A stretch of 64,000 nucleotides of DNA from Synergistetes bacterium HGW-Synergistetes-1 (GTDB taxonomy: Bacteria > Synergistota > Synergistia > Synergistales > Synergistaceae): contig PGXO01000005.1 of the NCBI GenBank assembly GCA_002839185.1, forward strand, positions 1-64,000, written 5' to 3'. A model generated the notes under the pieces. The model was not told where the DNA came from, did no database searches, and saw only the letters and a list, made by a program, of their open reading frames with translations. This document shows, piece after piece, positions 19,311 through 28,157 of this stretch (position 1 is its first letter; every line of letters starts with the position of its first letter). A program made the translations under genes and the position numbers.

Positions 19311-20657
19311 TCATCCCTTAAGAAAGAACCCCAGCACCTCGTTCAGCGACGAGACCCTGACGGTCTCCATCGGGTATTCGTCTTTCGGACTCCTTCTGCT
19401 TATCACAGCTTTTTTGAAACCGAGCCTTGAAGCCTCTTTCAGTCTCATCATGGTTCTTCCAGCAGGTCTCACCTCACCGGCGAGCCCCACCTCTCCAATG
19501 AAACAGACATCTGAGGGAAGTGGAATATCTTTTAAAGTCGAAGCAAGTGAAACACACACGGCAAGATCTGCTGCGGGATCCCTAAGCGTCAGGCCACCGG
19601 TGATATTTAGATAAACGTCACTGGTCCTTGAATATACACTGCACCTTTTTTCCAGGACTGCAAGCAGGAGTTGGAGTCTGTTGGCCTCAAGTCCCCTTGA
19701 AGTACGCTTTGGATAAGGGAAAGGAGAACTGCAGGCAAGCGACTGTATTTCCGCCGCCAGCGACCGTGATCCTTCAAGTACCATGGAAATCGCCACCCCG
19801 GAGCTGCCGAGGTCGCTTCCGTCCCAATAAAGCCTGCTCGGATCGAGTACAGGTGATAGTCCCTTATCTGACATCTCAAATATTCCCAGTTCGTCAGTAC
19901 TTCCGAAGCGGTTCTTCTCGGCTCTGAGCAGTCTGTTCGGAGAGTTTTGTTCTCCGGAGAAAAGAAGAACCACGTCGACCATGTGTTCAAGGAGTTTTGG
20001 TCCCGCGATCTGCCCCTGCTTTGTGATATGCCCTACGATCACAGTTGGTATCTGAAAGTTCTTAGCCATCTCTACAGCCATGGAAGCTACTCCTCTGACC
20101 TGATTGGGAGATCCCGCCCAGCCGTTTTCCGCATCTGCCCTGAAGGCCTGTACGCTGTCAACGACCACAAAATTATATTCCTCCGCAGCTTTCAGACATG
20201 ATGCGAGATCATCCTCACAGAGAAGATAAAGGCCTTCAGACATGAGACCCAGCCTTCTTCCCCTGAGAGCAAGCTGTCCGGAAGATTCTTCTCCCGAGAT
20301 ATATAAAACTTTTTTGCCGTTTCGTGCCATTTTTGCGCATACCTGAAGCAGAAGGGTCGATTTGCCGACTCCGGGTTCTCCCCCAAGCAAGACAACTCCG
20401 CCCGGCACCCATCCGCCTCCAAGAACCCTGTCAAGTTCTCCGATCCCTGACGGGACTCTTTCCTGCTCCTCAACATCAAGTCCTCGAAGCGGCGATGCTG
20501 CCTTTGCGGCTGCAGGCCTTCCATCCTTAGTCATGAGGATGGGCTCTTCCTCTTCCATGCTTCCCCAAACGCCGCACTTAGGACATTTGCCAACCATGGT
20601 AAGGCTTACATATCCGCACTCGCTGCACTTATATCTGTTCATATCTTTTTTTGCCAT
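19311..20657 (-). CDS. radA: DNA repair protein RadA
   Basis: RadA is a RecA-related helicase that drives branch migration in recombination. The 448 residues begin with a zinc finger (CSECG..CPKCG, residues 9-26). Walker A GGEPGVGKSTLL follows near residue 86, then the RadA-specific KNRFG motif and a C-terminal Lon-protease-like domain (LNITGGLTLRDPAADLAV). The ATG at 20657 follows GGAGG by eight bases; the frame to 20699 has no site. It is divergent from the symporter gene. Confidence 0.96.
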   Translation of the reverse strand: MAKKDMNRYKCSECGYVSLTMVGKCPKCGVWGSMEEEEPILMTKDGRPAAAKAASPLRGLDVEEQERVPSGIGELDRVLGGGWVPGGVVLLGGEPGVGKSTLLLQVCAKMARNGKKVLYISGEESSGQLALRGRRLGLMSEGLYLLCEDDLASCLKAAEEYNFVVVDSVQAFRADAENGWAGSPNQVRGVASMAVEMAKNFQIPTVIVGHITKQGQIAGPKLLEHMVDVVLLFSGEQNSPNRLLRAEKNRFGSTDELGIFEMSDKGLSPVLDPSRLYWDGSDLGSSGVAISMVLEGSRSLAAEIQSLACSSPFPYPKRTSRGLEANRLQLLLAVLEKRCSVYSRTSDVYLNITGGLTLRDPAADLAVCVSLASTLKDIPLPSDVCFIGEVGLAGEVRPAGRTMMRLKEASRLGFKKAVISRRSPKDEYPMETVRVSSLNEVLGFFLKG

Positions 20658-20754
20658 GTTTGAATCCTCCGCATACAGAATATCAGAGCACTGAAGCAAC
20701 TACAAGTGATATAATAGCGCGCAAACCTCAAAAGAGGTAATATATCACCGTAAT

Positions 20755-22161
20755 ATGAGATGGGGTGGCACTTTGTTTTATTTTTACCTGGCAGCCATAT
20801 CGACCCTTGCGATATTTGTAGCGGCAGGAACCCTCATAGGCGCAAAGACATCCGATCCCAGAGATTATTCTCTTGGTGGGAGAAAGTCTTCCGCTGCGGG
20901 AGTCACCGGCATTCTTCTCGGAGCCCTGGTAGGCGGGGCATCCACTGTCGGCACCGTACAGATGGCCTACAGCCACGGGATGACTGCTGTATGGTTCACG
21001 CTTGGAGGCGGGATAGGCTGCCTGCTGCTGGGACTAAGATTCGCCGTCCCGCTGAGAAATTCTAATATCACTACAGTCGCTGATTACCTTGCCAAAAGCT
21101 ATGGAGGAAAAGAGAGCATCTGCGGAAGATCGATATCATTAACTGCGACGATCTCATCGACTCTTGGCACCTTCATATCGATATCCGCCCAGTTTCTGTC
21201 ATGCATAGCCCTGCTGAAAGGACTTTTCCCCATCTCTTCGTCCACAGCATCCCTGCTGGCCGGTTTTTCAATAATCGGCTTTATTGCTGCGGGAGGTTTG
21301 AAGAGCTTCAGTACTTTGGGCGGAGCAAAGATCATTCTGCTCTATTTTGTCCTTCTCTCCTGCTTCGTTATGGCAATAGTAAACGGAGGTACTTTTAGCT
21401 TCGTCGCATCACAATTAGACGCTGATCTTTGGTTCAACCCGTTTGGAAGGGGTTTCGTACCTGAGATCGGGTATTTAGCCTCCATGATAGTTGGAGTTTT
21501 CACAACCCAAATCTACATACAGTCCTTAGCTGCAGCAAAAGACGCCCAGACAGCAAAAAAAGGGGCTTTCGCATCAGCACTTCTTATGCCTCCTATGGGA
21601 TTTCTTGGAGCCTGGGTAGGGCTCTCCGTAAAGGCCAGGGGTATAGAAATGAGACCTGATGAAGTCCTTTCCTGGTTCATAATGGACTCTTTTCCTCCAT
21701 TCTTAGGAGGAATCATATGGGGAGGAATACTGATCACGGTTATAGGATGTGCATCAGGGCTGATTCTTGGAATATCGACAAATATTGTCAAGAACCTTAT
21801 TCCAGAAAAATTCATACAAAAACACAGTGATAGTGAAATTATGATCCACCGTATGCTGATAGGCGCTATCGTAGCAGCATCAGCCTTAGCGGGGATAACC
21901 GGAGCCGGCTCTATGATACTGGAATGGAGTTACCTGAGTATGGGACTCAGGGGAGCCGGTACCTTCCTGCCTTTCGCAGCAGCTGTCATACGCCCTGATT
22001 CCTTATCACCCAAATGGGCGCTTGCATCTTCGGCAGCAGGGCTCTCAGGAACGATCCTTTGGGGTCTATCTTCTTTGCCGGGTGACCCTCTCTTCGCCGG
22101 ACTTGCTGTTTCGGCAGCCTGCGTCCTTATAGGCTTCAAATCAAAAAAACAGTATATATAA
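20755..22161 (+). CDS. Sodium:solute symporter family (SSS) transporter
   Basis: A 468-residue inner-membrane protein with about 12 helices. SSS features include the early DYSLGGRKSSAAGVTGILLGALVGGASTVG-type segment that lines the sodium/substrate path, and ITTVADYLAKSYG. Substrates of such proteins range from solutes to carboxylates; this one is not identifiable. The ATG has only a distant AGAGGT site. A TTG seven codons later, after GGGGTGG, is a possible alternative start. It stands alone and ends at a strong shared terminator. Confidence 0.82.
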   Translation: MRWGGTLFYFYLAAISTLAIFVAAGTLIGAKTSDPRDYSLGGRKSSAAGVTGILLGALVGGASTVGTVQMAYSHGMTAVWFTLGGGIGCLLLGLRFAVPLRNSNITTVADYLAKSYGGKESICGRSISLTATISSTLGTFISISAQFLSCIALLKGLFPISSSTASLLAGFSIIGFIAAGGLKSFSTLGGAKIILLYFVLLSCFVMAIVNGGTFSFVASQLDADLWFNPFGRGFVPEIGYLASMIVGVFTTQIYIQSLAAAKDAQTAKKGAFASALLMPPMGFLGAWVGLSVKARGIEMRPDEVLSWFIMDSFPPFLGGIIWGGILITVIGCASGLILGISTNIVKNLIPEKFIQKHSDSEIMIHRMLIGAIVAASALAGITGAGSMILEWSYLSMGLRGAGTFLPFAAAVIRPDSLSPKWALASSAAGLSGTILWGLSSLPGDPLFAGLAVSAACVLIGFKSKKQYI

Positions 22162-22165
22162 AAAC

Positions 22166-22206
22166 AAGCCGGACCTCCTTCTATGATAAGGAGAACCGGC
22201 TTTCTT
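22166..22206. terminator. Bidirectional terminator between the symporter and adenosine-kinase-family genes
   Basis: AAGCCGG and CCTCCTT pair with AAGGAG and CCGGCTT around a short loop. T-rich tracts flank it on both strands, so it serves the two converging genes. Confidence 0.85.
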
Positions 22207-22224
22207 AATTCAGAGACAATAATA

Positions 22225-22722
22225 TTATCTCTTGTATCCTATTATGTTGCGAAGCAAGCCTTTTCTCCAATTCTGGCCATTTTCATCTTCAACACCTGCT
22301 GTTTTTGATCCATCTATTACTCCTATGACGCCCCTGCCCTGCTCTGTTTCAGCAACAAGCACCTGCATGGGGTTAGCAGTTGCCGCAAAGACACGGCATA
22401 CTTCCTGTACATTTTTGATCCTGTCTAGAACGTTGATCGGAAATGAGTTTCTTAAAATGACAACGAATACGTGACCCGCATTGATCGCCTTTGCGTTTTC
22501 AATTGCTGCATCTTCAAGATCTTTTTTGTTTCCGTCATGCCTGACCAGGCAGTCACCGGAAGCCTCACAGAAAGCAATTCCGAATTCGATAGAGGGCGAA
22601 GATGTCACCAGAGCCTCAAAAATATCCTCGACTGTTTTGATGAAATGGCTTTGCCCTATTATGATGTTGCATTCCTCCGGTATTGTCACCTGCTGTATAT
22701 CGATACTGATATTACATGACAT
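22225..22722 (-). CDS. Adenosine-specific kinase family protein (PF04008 type)
   Basis: A 165-residue protein closely following the archaeal/bacterial 'adenosine-specific kinase' family. The conserved [50 protein letters not shown] and [16 protein letters not shown] segments are all present. The family name comes from a single characterised member that binds adenosine nucleotides, so the in vivo role is uncertain. The ATG has GGAGG eight bases upstream. It is a single-gene unit between two terminators. Confidence 0.85.
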   Translation of the reverse strand: MSCNISIDIQQVTIPEECNIIIGQSHFIKTVEDIFEALVTSSPSIEFGIAFCEASGDCLVRHDGNKKDLEDAAIENAKAINAGHVFVVILRNSFPINVLDRIKNVQEVCRVFAATANPMQVLVAETEQGRGVIGVIDGSKTAGVEDENGQNWRKGLLRNIIGYKR

Positions 22723-22821
22723 GATATCTTACCTCCTCAGCTCTTGATATTTACAAGTATATCAAAACCTATATCTTTTGACCTGTATTATCCTTATGGA
22801 TTAACGTTTTATCGAAGCATG

Positions 22822-22853
22822 AAAAAACCCCGTACGCAATAACACGCCGGGGT
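22822..22853 (-). terminator. Terminator of the OmpH/Skp gene
   Basis: On the minus strand ACCCCG pairs with CGGGGT around a 15-base loop and ends in six T. It lies about 30 bases past the gene's stop. Confidence 0.82.
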
Positions 22854-22881
22854 ATTAATATTTATTGTGATATTTTTGAGA

Positions 22882-23316
22882 TTATTTTTTCTTTTTCAAG
22901 TCAGCGATAACATCGTCGGTAATATCCGTCCCGCCGAAAAAGACCGCTCCCTTGTCAACTACCACTGTTATCTTCTTGGCATTTGCAACTGTTCGTATCG
23001 CCAGGTTAATATCCTTGAAGAGCGGTTCCATAAGCTTTCTCTCTTCGTTTGCAGCCTCTGTTCGTTTGTTCTGGAAGATCTGGGCCTTCTTTTTGTCGTC
23101 CGTCTCTTTATCGATGGCCACCTTAGCCTCTTCCTGTTTTTTGTTTGTCACATCGCGAACCTGTTTCTGGATCTGTTCAAATTTCGGATGCTGGAACATG
23201 ATCCTCTGTGGATCAACGCAGCCCATTACATCCTGAGCATATGCCGCACCTGCGATATACAAAGAAAGGAAAAGCACGGACAAAATACTTACTGCTATTT
23301 TTCTTGCTGGAAACAT
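22882..23316 (-). CDS. OmpH/Skp-family periplasmic chaperone
   Basis: 144 residues from the ATG at 23316. A signal peptide (basic MFPARK, hydrophobic core, cleavage after AAYA) precedes a charged coiled-coil arm of about 100 residues rich in K, E and Q. The C-terminal segment KITVVVDKGAVFFGGTDITDDV is typical of OmpH/Skp. Such proteins escort outer-membrane proteins through the periplasm, supporting a diderm envelope. The frame continues upstream to 23370 but the added residues precede a poor start. Confidence 0.85.
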   Translation of the reverse strand: MFPARKIAVSILSVLFLSLYIAGAAYAQDVMGCVDPQRIMFQHPKFEQIQKQVRDVTNKKQEEAKVAIDKETDDKKKAQIFQNKRTEAANEERKLMEPLFKDINLAIRTVANAKKITVVVDKGAVFFGGTDITDDVIADLKKKK

Positions 23317-23457
23317 AATACCTTTACCCCCTCTTAGTTGGTTCAATAAAAATAGAACATAATAAGTCAACTAGTGAATTCTACCTGTCAATATATTCAA
23401 AGTCCACGTATAATTGCGGAATAAAGAAATATCAGCTTCGAAGGGCGGCGGACCCAT

Positions 23458-23673
23458 ATGGATTGCATAGCAACTTTTGACACGACTCACATGGCTTTGT
23501 TCTTTGAGAAATCCTGCAGGAGCATTGGCTTGAAAGTAAAGATCGTTCCGGTTCCCCGAGAGATATCTTCAAGCTGCGGCCTTGCCTGCAGTTATCCCTG
23601 CGAAGATGAAGAGAAGATAAGATCCATAGCCGCAGAAAAAGCCATAGAGGTCTCTGATTACCACAGACTTTAA
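23458..23673 (+). CDS. DUF3343 family protein (putative Se/S carrier-like)
   Basis: A 71-residue protein with the DUF3343 pattern: FEKSCRSIGLKVKIVPVPREISSSCGLAC. The invariant PREISSSCG includes a reactive-looking cysteine. Relatives are annotated as putative selenium or sulfur carriers because they resemble the TusA/YedF neighbourhood; direct evidence is weak. Its GGCGG site is poor. It converges on the small membrane-protein gene, with three bases between the stops. No selenium genes are nearby. Confidence 0.75.
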   Translation: MDCIATFDTTHMALFFEKSCRSIGLKVKIVPVPREISSSCGLACSYPCEDEEKIRSIAAEKAIEVSDYHRL

Positions 23674-23676
23674 GAG

Positions 23677-23961
23677 CTACTCCTCAGGTTCATCCGGGGG
23701 AGTGCCGTCTTTGAAATACTTATGCCAGAAAAGTGCTGTAAGTCCCCTCCAAAGCAGATAACCTCCTGATGTCACCGCAACACTGATCCAAATCAGATCC
23801 GTAAAACTCAAACCTGTCCTTTTAAGCTCCAGCTGACCGCTCTGCCTGACTTCGGCAGACCCAGGACCAAACCATTTCCAGGCCCAGAACATCAAAAACA
23901 CAACTGCCACTGCCGTCAGGATGTTGTTGATCGTTTTTTTCGGGATCTTATCAAAGTCCAT
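23677..23961 (-). CDS. Small membrane protein of unknown function
   Basis: A 94-residue protein not recognised. Two hydrophobic segments are seen at residues about 14-30 (ILTAVAVVFLMFWAWKW) and 52-70 (LIWISVAVTSGGYLLW), with an acidic tail ending DEPEE. The ATG has GGCGGTG upstream. It lies 26 bases after the ClC gene on the same strand, so it is probably co-transcribed with it. Its real existence is supported by the ribosome site and position, not by homology. Confidence 0.65.
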   Translation of the reverse strand: MDFDKIPKKTINNILTAVAVVFLMFWAWKWFGPGSAEVRQSGQLELKRTGLSFTDLIWISVAVTSGGYLLWRGLTALFWHKYFKDGTPPDEPEE

Positions 23962-23987
23962 ATTTACACCGCCTTTAACATTACTTG

Positions 23988-25343
23988 TTATTTTCTTTTA
24001 ATTATCCTGTTCAATATCTTTTCCAGGTGGAAGCGTATTACTCTGCCGTATGAGAACCCTTCGAAACGGCCCGTTATTCTTGTCTTTCCATCTACGCTCC
24101 GTCTCACAAATGTCCTTGCTTTTGGCCTGAGCATCACCTGGCTTGGATATAGGCTCCTGTGACCCGCGACTACATAAGAGACCGCGCATACCAGACCGGC
24201 AAAAGGAGCTATCGGAGCTCCAAAAAGCTCCATAGCCAGAATAGTTGATGCGATCGGTGTATTCGTAGATCCTGCAAGCACTCCTGCCAGGCCCAGCGCA
24301 CTGCTGACAGAGGGATCAAGACCGAATATATTCCCAAAAAGCGAACCGGCAGCGGCACCGACAAAGAGCGTAGGTGTAAGTACTCCTCCGCTTCCTCCAC
24401 ATGATAATGTGACTGCCATGGCAAACGACTTAAGGGCAAATGCCGCTATCGGGACGTTGCCTCCCCTTATCGCTTCATCTACTGTTGCCATTCCAAGTCC
24501 AAGGTATCTGCTGCCAAACACGGCGCTAATTGCAAGAAGTATGGTCCCGCCAAGAAGCGGTTTCTGCCAGTCAGGTATCTTCAAAGATTTAAATTTTTTA
24601 TCCACCGCGTGCAGACACTCTATGTGGAATACTGAAACAGTGCCGAAAAAGACACCGGCAAACAACGACCAGCCAATCAGACCGGGAGCAAGAAGAGGAA
24701 CGTTGACGGTAAATTCAGGAAGATGCCCCGCACCCAAATATGCCGCTGTAAAGCATGATACGATCCCGCTTATGAAGGATGGAAGGAGAACATCGTAGAA
24801 CATCTGTCCGACGAAGAGGACCTCCACTCCGAAAACTGCTCCTGTTATGGGAGTCCCGAAAACTGCGGAAAAACCTGCGGAAATACCGCATATTACAAGT
24901 TTTTTCCTGTCAGATTCATCAAGCCTGAATATCTTGGAAAGACCGTACATCAGCCCTGCGCCTATCTGCGCACAAGGACCCTCTTTTCCTGCCGAACCTC
25001 CCGCAGCTATGGTTACTATTGTCGCGATCAGTTTTACCGGTACGACCTTGATATCGATAATTCCTGCCCTGCGATGAACAGCGTCGATAACTTTCTCTGT
25101 TCCGTGACCTGCCGCTTCAGGCGCAAGTATTCGAACAAAATAGAGGCTGAAGAGGAGCGCGGGGAAAATAAGTAAGTATCTCCAGCTGCTGAAGGAAGAA
25201 ACGTATTCGATAGCCCAGTCAAGCGAAATAAGAAAGCCTGCAGTCACTGCCCCGACGATCACACCTGCCATGATCGAAAAGAAAGACCACTTTAAAAGAG
25301 AACTTAGGAGCCAGAGTTCATCCCTGACCATTTTTGTGTCCAT
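23988..25343 (-). CDS. ClC-family chloride channel/antiporter
   Basis: A 451-residue membrane protein. The ClC anion-path motifs are AAGGSAGKEGP (residues about 113-123, with the gating glutamate) and GGSGGVLTPTLF. The GSGIP-type serine motif is replaced by GHGTE. At the position of the internal proton glutamate (second E in the IIEEM segment of E. coli ClC) the sequence is VEVLF, giving valine. It lacks cytosolic CBS domains. The start at 25343 follows GGCGGTG; in-frame ATG or GTG codons lie further upstream. Ion selectivity and coupling are not decidable. Confidence 0.85.
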   Translation of the reverse strand: MDTKMVRDELWLLSSLLKWSFFSIMAGVIVGAVTAGFLISLDWAIEYVSSFSSWRYLLIFPALLFSLYFVRILAPEAAGHGTEKVIDAVHRRAGIIDIKVVPVKLIATIVTIAAGGSAGKEGPCAQIGAGLMYGLSKIFRLDESDRKKLVICGISAGFSAVFGTPITGAVFGVEVLFVGQMFYDVLLPSFISGIVSCFTAAYLGAGHLPEFTVNVPLLAPGLIGWSLFAGVFFGTVSVFHIECLHAVDKKFKSLKIPDWQKPLLGGTILLAISAVFGSRYLGLGMATVDEAIRGGNVPIAAFALKSFAMAVTLSCGGSGGVLTPTLFVGAAAGSLFGNIFGLDPSVSSALGLAGVLAGSTNTPIASTILAMELFGAPIAPFAGLVCAVSYVVAGHRSLYPSQVMLRPKARTFVRRSVDGKTRITGRFEGFSYGRVIRFHLEKILNRIIKRK

Positions 25344-25434
25344 TTTCATCACCGCCGTTAATTCTACCACTTTATCGCAGCTCTCCAGGGATCAATAAAA
25401 TAATACCAGAGATAATCCAAAAGCATATTTAGAG

Positions 25435-25440
25435 TATAAT
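25435..25440 (+). promoter_or_regulatory. -10 box just before the 25450 gene
   Basis: A perfect TATAAT ends only nine bases before the ATG. Transcription would begin about two or three bases ahead of the start codon. The -35 region is weak. Confidence 0.5.
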
Positions 25441-25449
25441 CTTCACATT

Positions 25450-26070
25450 ATGAAAGAGAGCAAATTGCCCACACTCCAGAAAATAATAGCCTGCTTTTTT
25501 GCGCTTGTATTCATAGCCTCAATAATTTTCATTGGCTACAGGATATATTCCAAACCTGCATATGAGGTGCACGAGAAAGAACAGGCGAGGCTGCTTGCGA
25601 TTTCCGCCGTATCCCTCTTTTCAGAGAAGACATCCAAATACCCCGGCATTTGGGCAAAATTTGAAAGCAACGAAACTGAACTGATGATCGATCACATGAG
25701 AATAATGGGAAACTGGGTCGTCAAAGTAAATTTCATAAATAAAGGAAGCCATATCGATGTTCTGTCATCTGTAAGCTCCGGGTGGAACTCAAGAAGCCCT
25801 CAATCCGCAGAAATCAGAGCAAAAATATTTAATGACGGCAGCATGGAATTTGAAGACGGAGATACTGCTTCGACATCCGCCGACAGGATCAAAATCGACA
25901 GGCTTAAGACTCTTGGCAAGATACACAATTTCAGATTCCCCGACGAACAGAAAAAAGTGCCTGTTTTGATAGATGCTGAGGAGTTCCTATTTACAGATCC
26001 TGAAGGGAATGAATTTCTGGTTTTAAAAGATCCTCTAAAAATCAGTCAGGATATCCTGCCAACAGAATAA
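25450..26070 (+). CDS. Membrane-anchored protein of unknown function
   Basis: 206 residues, not recognised. One N-terminal hydrophobic helix (residues about 12-31, ACFFALVFIASIIFIGYRIY) suggests an inner-membrane anchor with the rest facing the periplasm. The soluble part is mixed alpha/beta and ends DPLKISQDILPTE. No ribosome binding site precedes the ATG, but a perfect TATAAT does, so the message may be leaderless. It converges on the MoaD-like gene with only 13 bases between. Confidence 0.68.
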   Translation: MKESKLPTLQKIIACFFALVFIASIIFIGYRIYSKPAYEVHEKEQARLLAISAVSLFSEKTSKYPGIWAKFESNETELMIDHMRIMGNWVVKVNFINKGSHIDVLSSVSSGWNSRSPQSAEIRAKIFNDGSMEFEDGDTASTSADRIKIDRLKTLGKIHNFRFPDEQKKVPVLIDAEEFLFTDPEGNEFLVLKDPLKISQDILPTE

Positions 26071-26083
26071 ATCCTGATCCTCT

Positions 26084-26311
26084 TCAGCCGCTTGCCGCCA
26101 TAGGGTATATCTCCAGGACATCACCTTCAGAAAAACTGTAGTTCCAGGGCTTTGTCCTGTTGTTGACTACAGGAAGGATGTTCTCTTCTTTTCCGATCCC
26201 GGATCTTACAACATAATCCCTTATAGTCTCACCTGCTGACGGCATAAGTACGGAACTCTCATCTACACCGTAAAGATCTGCATACTCGGGTCTGATTTTC
26301 AGTCTGATCAA
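26084..26311 (-). CDS. MoaD/ThiS-like carrier paired with the second AOR
   Basis: A 75-residue beta-grasp protein (MIRLKIRPEYADLYG start, SEGDVLEIYPMAASG end) directly after the AOR gene. Unlike the carrier at 15690 it ends Ser-Gly, not Gly-Gly, so normal thiocarboxylate chemistry is in doubt. I chose the TTG at 26311, eight bases after AAGGAG; a GTG at 26320 overlaps that site. It is probably co-transcribed with the LUD and AOR genes, and may stabilise the enzyme or deliver its cofactor (inference). Confidence 0.7.
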   Translation of the reverse strand: MIRLKIRPEYADLYGVDESSVLMPSAGETIRDYVVRSGIGKEENILPVVNNRTKPWNYSFSEGDVLEIYPMAASG

Positions 26312-26326
26312 TAAAAGCACTCCTTG

Positions 26327-28156
26327 TCAGCTTAGTCCAAGCCTCTCTATCGTCTCCGGTTTTGGGACCCCGTCATCGTCCCATCCGCGCACCCAGTAAT
26401 ATTCATCAAGCATAGGTTCAAGGTCGGGAGTGTAATCACCGGTCCCCTCATCCCTTCGCGGTGTAGAAAGGATGCGCTCAGGCAGTCTGTCATCTTTCCT
26501 GCGCAGACCAAGCCTGATGTTGTACAGCCGTTTAAGATTAAAGATCCTCTCACCTGTCTCTGCCATCTCTTTGACAGACGTCTTAATGCCTGTCACTGCT
26601 TCATACCATTCGCAGATCTCAGTCACGTTGACACCGCCGTAAATCGTAAACTTGCACATTTTGAGGGAGTCCATCAGCCCCATGAGATTCTGGGCATGGA
26701 AGTTCAGAAGTCCTTCTCCGCCTTCAGTGTATCTGGCACGCGGTTTTTCATATCCGAACTCCGGCATGACGGCAGTCTTTTCGAAGAAATATGCAGAACT
26801 TGTGAGATGGCAGGCTCCCCTGTTGCTTGTGGCATATCCCACAGCCATCGTATTGAAACAGCGGGGGTCATGAGCGGGAAGGGTCAGTCCTTTGACATGG
26901 ACAGCAAAACCCTCTGTCCCTGGCATCTTTGCGGCCATTCCGGCTACTCCGAGGCCAAGAAGTTTTCCGACGCCTTCAGCCCTGCATATCTTTTCCGTCA
27001 GTGCGACAAGCGCTTCTGCGCTCCCCCATTCCGCACTGATACCGTCAAGTTCGTCCAGGGAAAGGAATCTCTTCTCAAAACATTCCATCGCCATAGCTAC
27101 TGCGCTTCCAGCCTCAATGGTGTCCACACCATGCCTGTTGCAGAGGTCCGCTGCGTAGGTTATTGCCTCAAGGTCGTTCACCAGGCAGGAACCGCCCATA
27201 AGCCCAAGCGTCTCATATTCCGGGCCGGCGCCTTTGACTCCCGCCCATCTTCCGCTCTTTATCTCCACATCGCGCCCGCATCCGATCGGACATGAAGCAC
27301 AGTAATAATTTTTCTTCAGTATGGTGTCTGCCATAACCTGTCCGGTAATTTTTTCCGCATCGGGCCAGTTTCCCCTTCGCCAGTTCTGCACAGGAAGATC
27401 GCCCATCTTTTCTGCTGCAGCCGTTCCTCCGGCTGTACCAAGCAGCTTCATACCTTTCATCTTTTCTACTAGAAGAGGAACCATCTTCTTTTGCTGGACC
27501 GTCAATCTTGCAGGGTCAGCAATCTCTGTATCTCTGCTTCCGATAGCTGCAACGGCTTTGAGCCTCTTGGATCCCATAACTGCTCCGAATCCGCATCTTC
27601 CGCTCATCCTAGCGTTTTCACCGTCATGGCCTATACAGGATATTGGTACCATTTTTTCACCGGCGATACCAATGCAGGACGTCTCACAGGAAGGTCCGAA
27701 CCATTCCTTCAGGTGTTCGTCCGTATAAAAGGTATCCTTGCCCCATAGGTCGCCTGCAGGCTCTATGGTCACGTTCTCGTCCTTTATAACAATGATTGCC
27801 GGCTTATCAGATATTCCTTTGACGATGAGCCCGTCCCAGCCGGAACGCTTGAGCGCTGTTCCAAACCTGCCGCCCGCGTCGCTCTCGCCGAATATCCCCG
27901 TAAGTGGTGATCTGGAGGTTATCTCGTGACGCCCGGAGGTCGGTACCTTAGTTCCTGTAAAGGGTCCAGTCATCCATATTATCGGGTTATCAGGACCGAG
28001 AGGGTCTGTCTCAGGTCCTGTCATGTCGAACAACAGCCTGGCACCTATCCCGCTTCCGCCAATGTAATCCCTGTACAGTCTTTCGTCAGGAGTTATTGTA
28101 GTTATGGTGCTGGCGGACAGGTCGATGGAAAGGATCCTGCCCCAATATCCTTTCAT
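26327..28156 (-). CDS. aor: Aldehyde:ferredoxin oxidoreductase family protein
   Basis: A 609-residue tungstopterin/molybdopterin enzyme of the classic AOR size. Visible are YIGGSGIGARLL near residue 30, GPFTGTKVPTSGRHEITS, and the [4Fe-4S] motif CASCPIGC (Cx2Cx3C) near residue 286. The pterin motif is CNRHGVDTIEAG, with DPRCFNTMAVGYATSNRGACHL and the fourth cysteine in LKMCKF. AORs oxidise aldehydes from amino-acid breakdown and reduce ferredoxin. The ATG at 28156 follows the LUD stop by one base (TAGCATG); a TTG at 28168 is an alternative. Confidence 0.92.
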   Translation of the reverse strand: MKGYWGRILSIDLSASTITTITPDERLYRDYIGGSGIGARLLFDMTGPETDPLGPDNPIIWMTGPFTGTKVPTSGRHEITSRSPLTGIFGESDAGGRFGTALKRSGWDGLIVKGISDKPAIIVIKDENVTIEPAGDLWGKDTFYTDEHLKEWFGPSCETSCIGIAGEKMVPISCIGHDGENARMSGRCGFGAVMGSKRLKAVAAIGSRDTEIADPARLTVQQKKMVPLLVEKMKGMKLLGTAGGTAAAEKMGDLPVQNWRRGNWPDAEKITGQVMADTILKKNYYCASCPIGCGRDVEIKSGRWAGVKGAGPEYETLGLMGGSCLVNDLEAITYAADLCNRHGVDTIEAGSAVAMAMECFEKRFLSLDELDGISAEWGSAEALVALTEKICRAEGVGKLLGLGVAGMAAKMPGTEGFAVHVKGLTLPAHDPRCFNTMAVGYATSNRGACHLTSSAYFFEKTAVMPEFGYEKPRARYTEGGEGLLNFHAQNLMGLMDSLKMCKFTIYGGVNVTEICEWYEAVTGIKTSVKEMAETGERIFNLKRLYNIRLGLRRKDDRLPERILSTPRRDEGTGDYTPDLEPMLDEYYWVRGWDDDGVPKPETIERLGLS

Positions 28157-28157
28157 G

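Noticed and set aside
22741-22765. TTGATA...TATCAA hairpin before the adenosine-kinase-family gene as a regulator site
   Set aside because: Six A/T-rich base pairs in AT-rich DNA are expected by chance, and it overlaps a probable TATACT -10 box.
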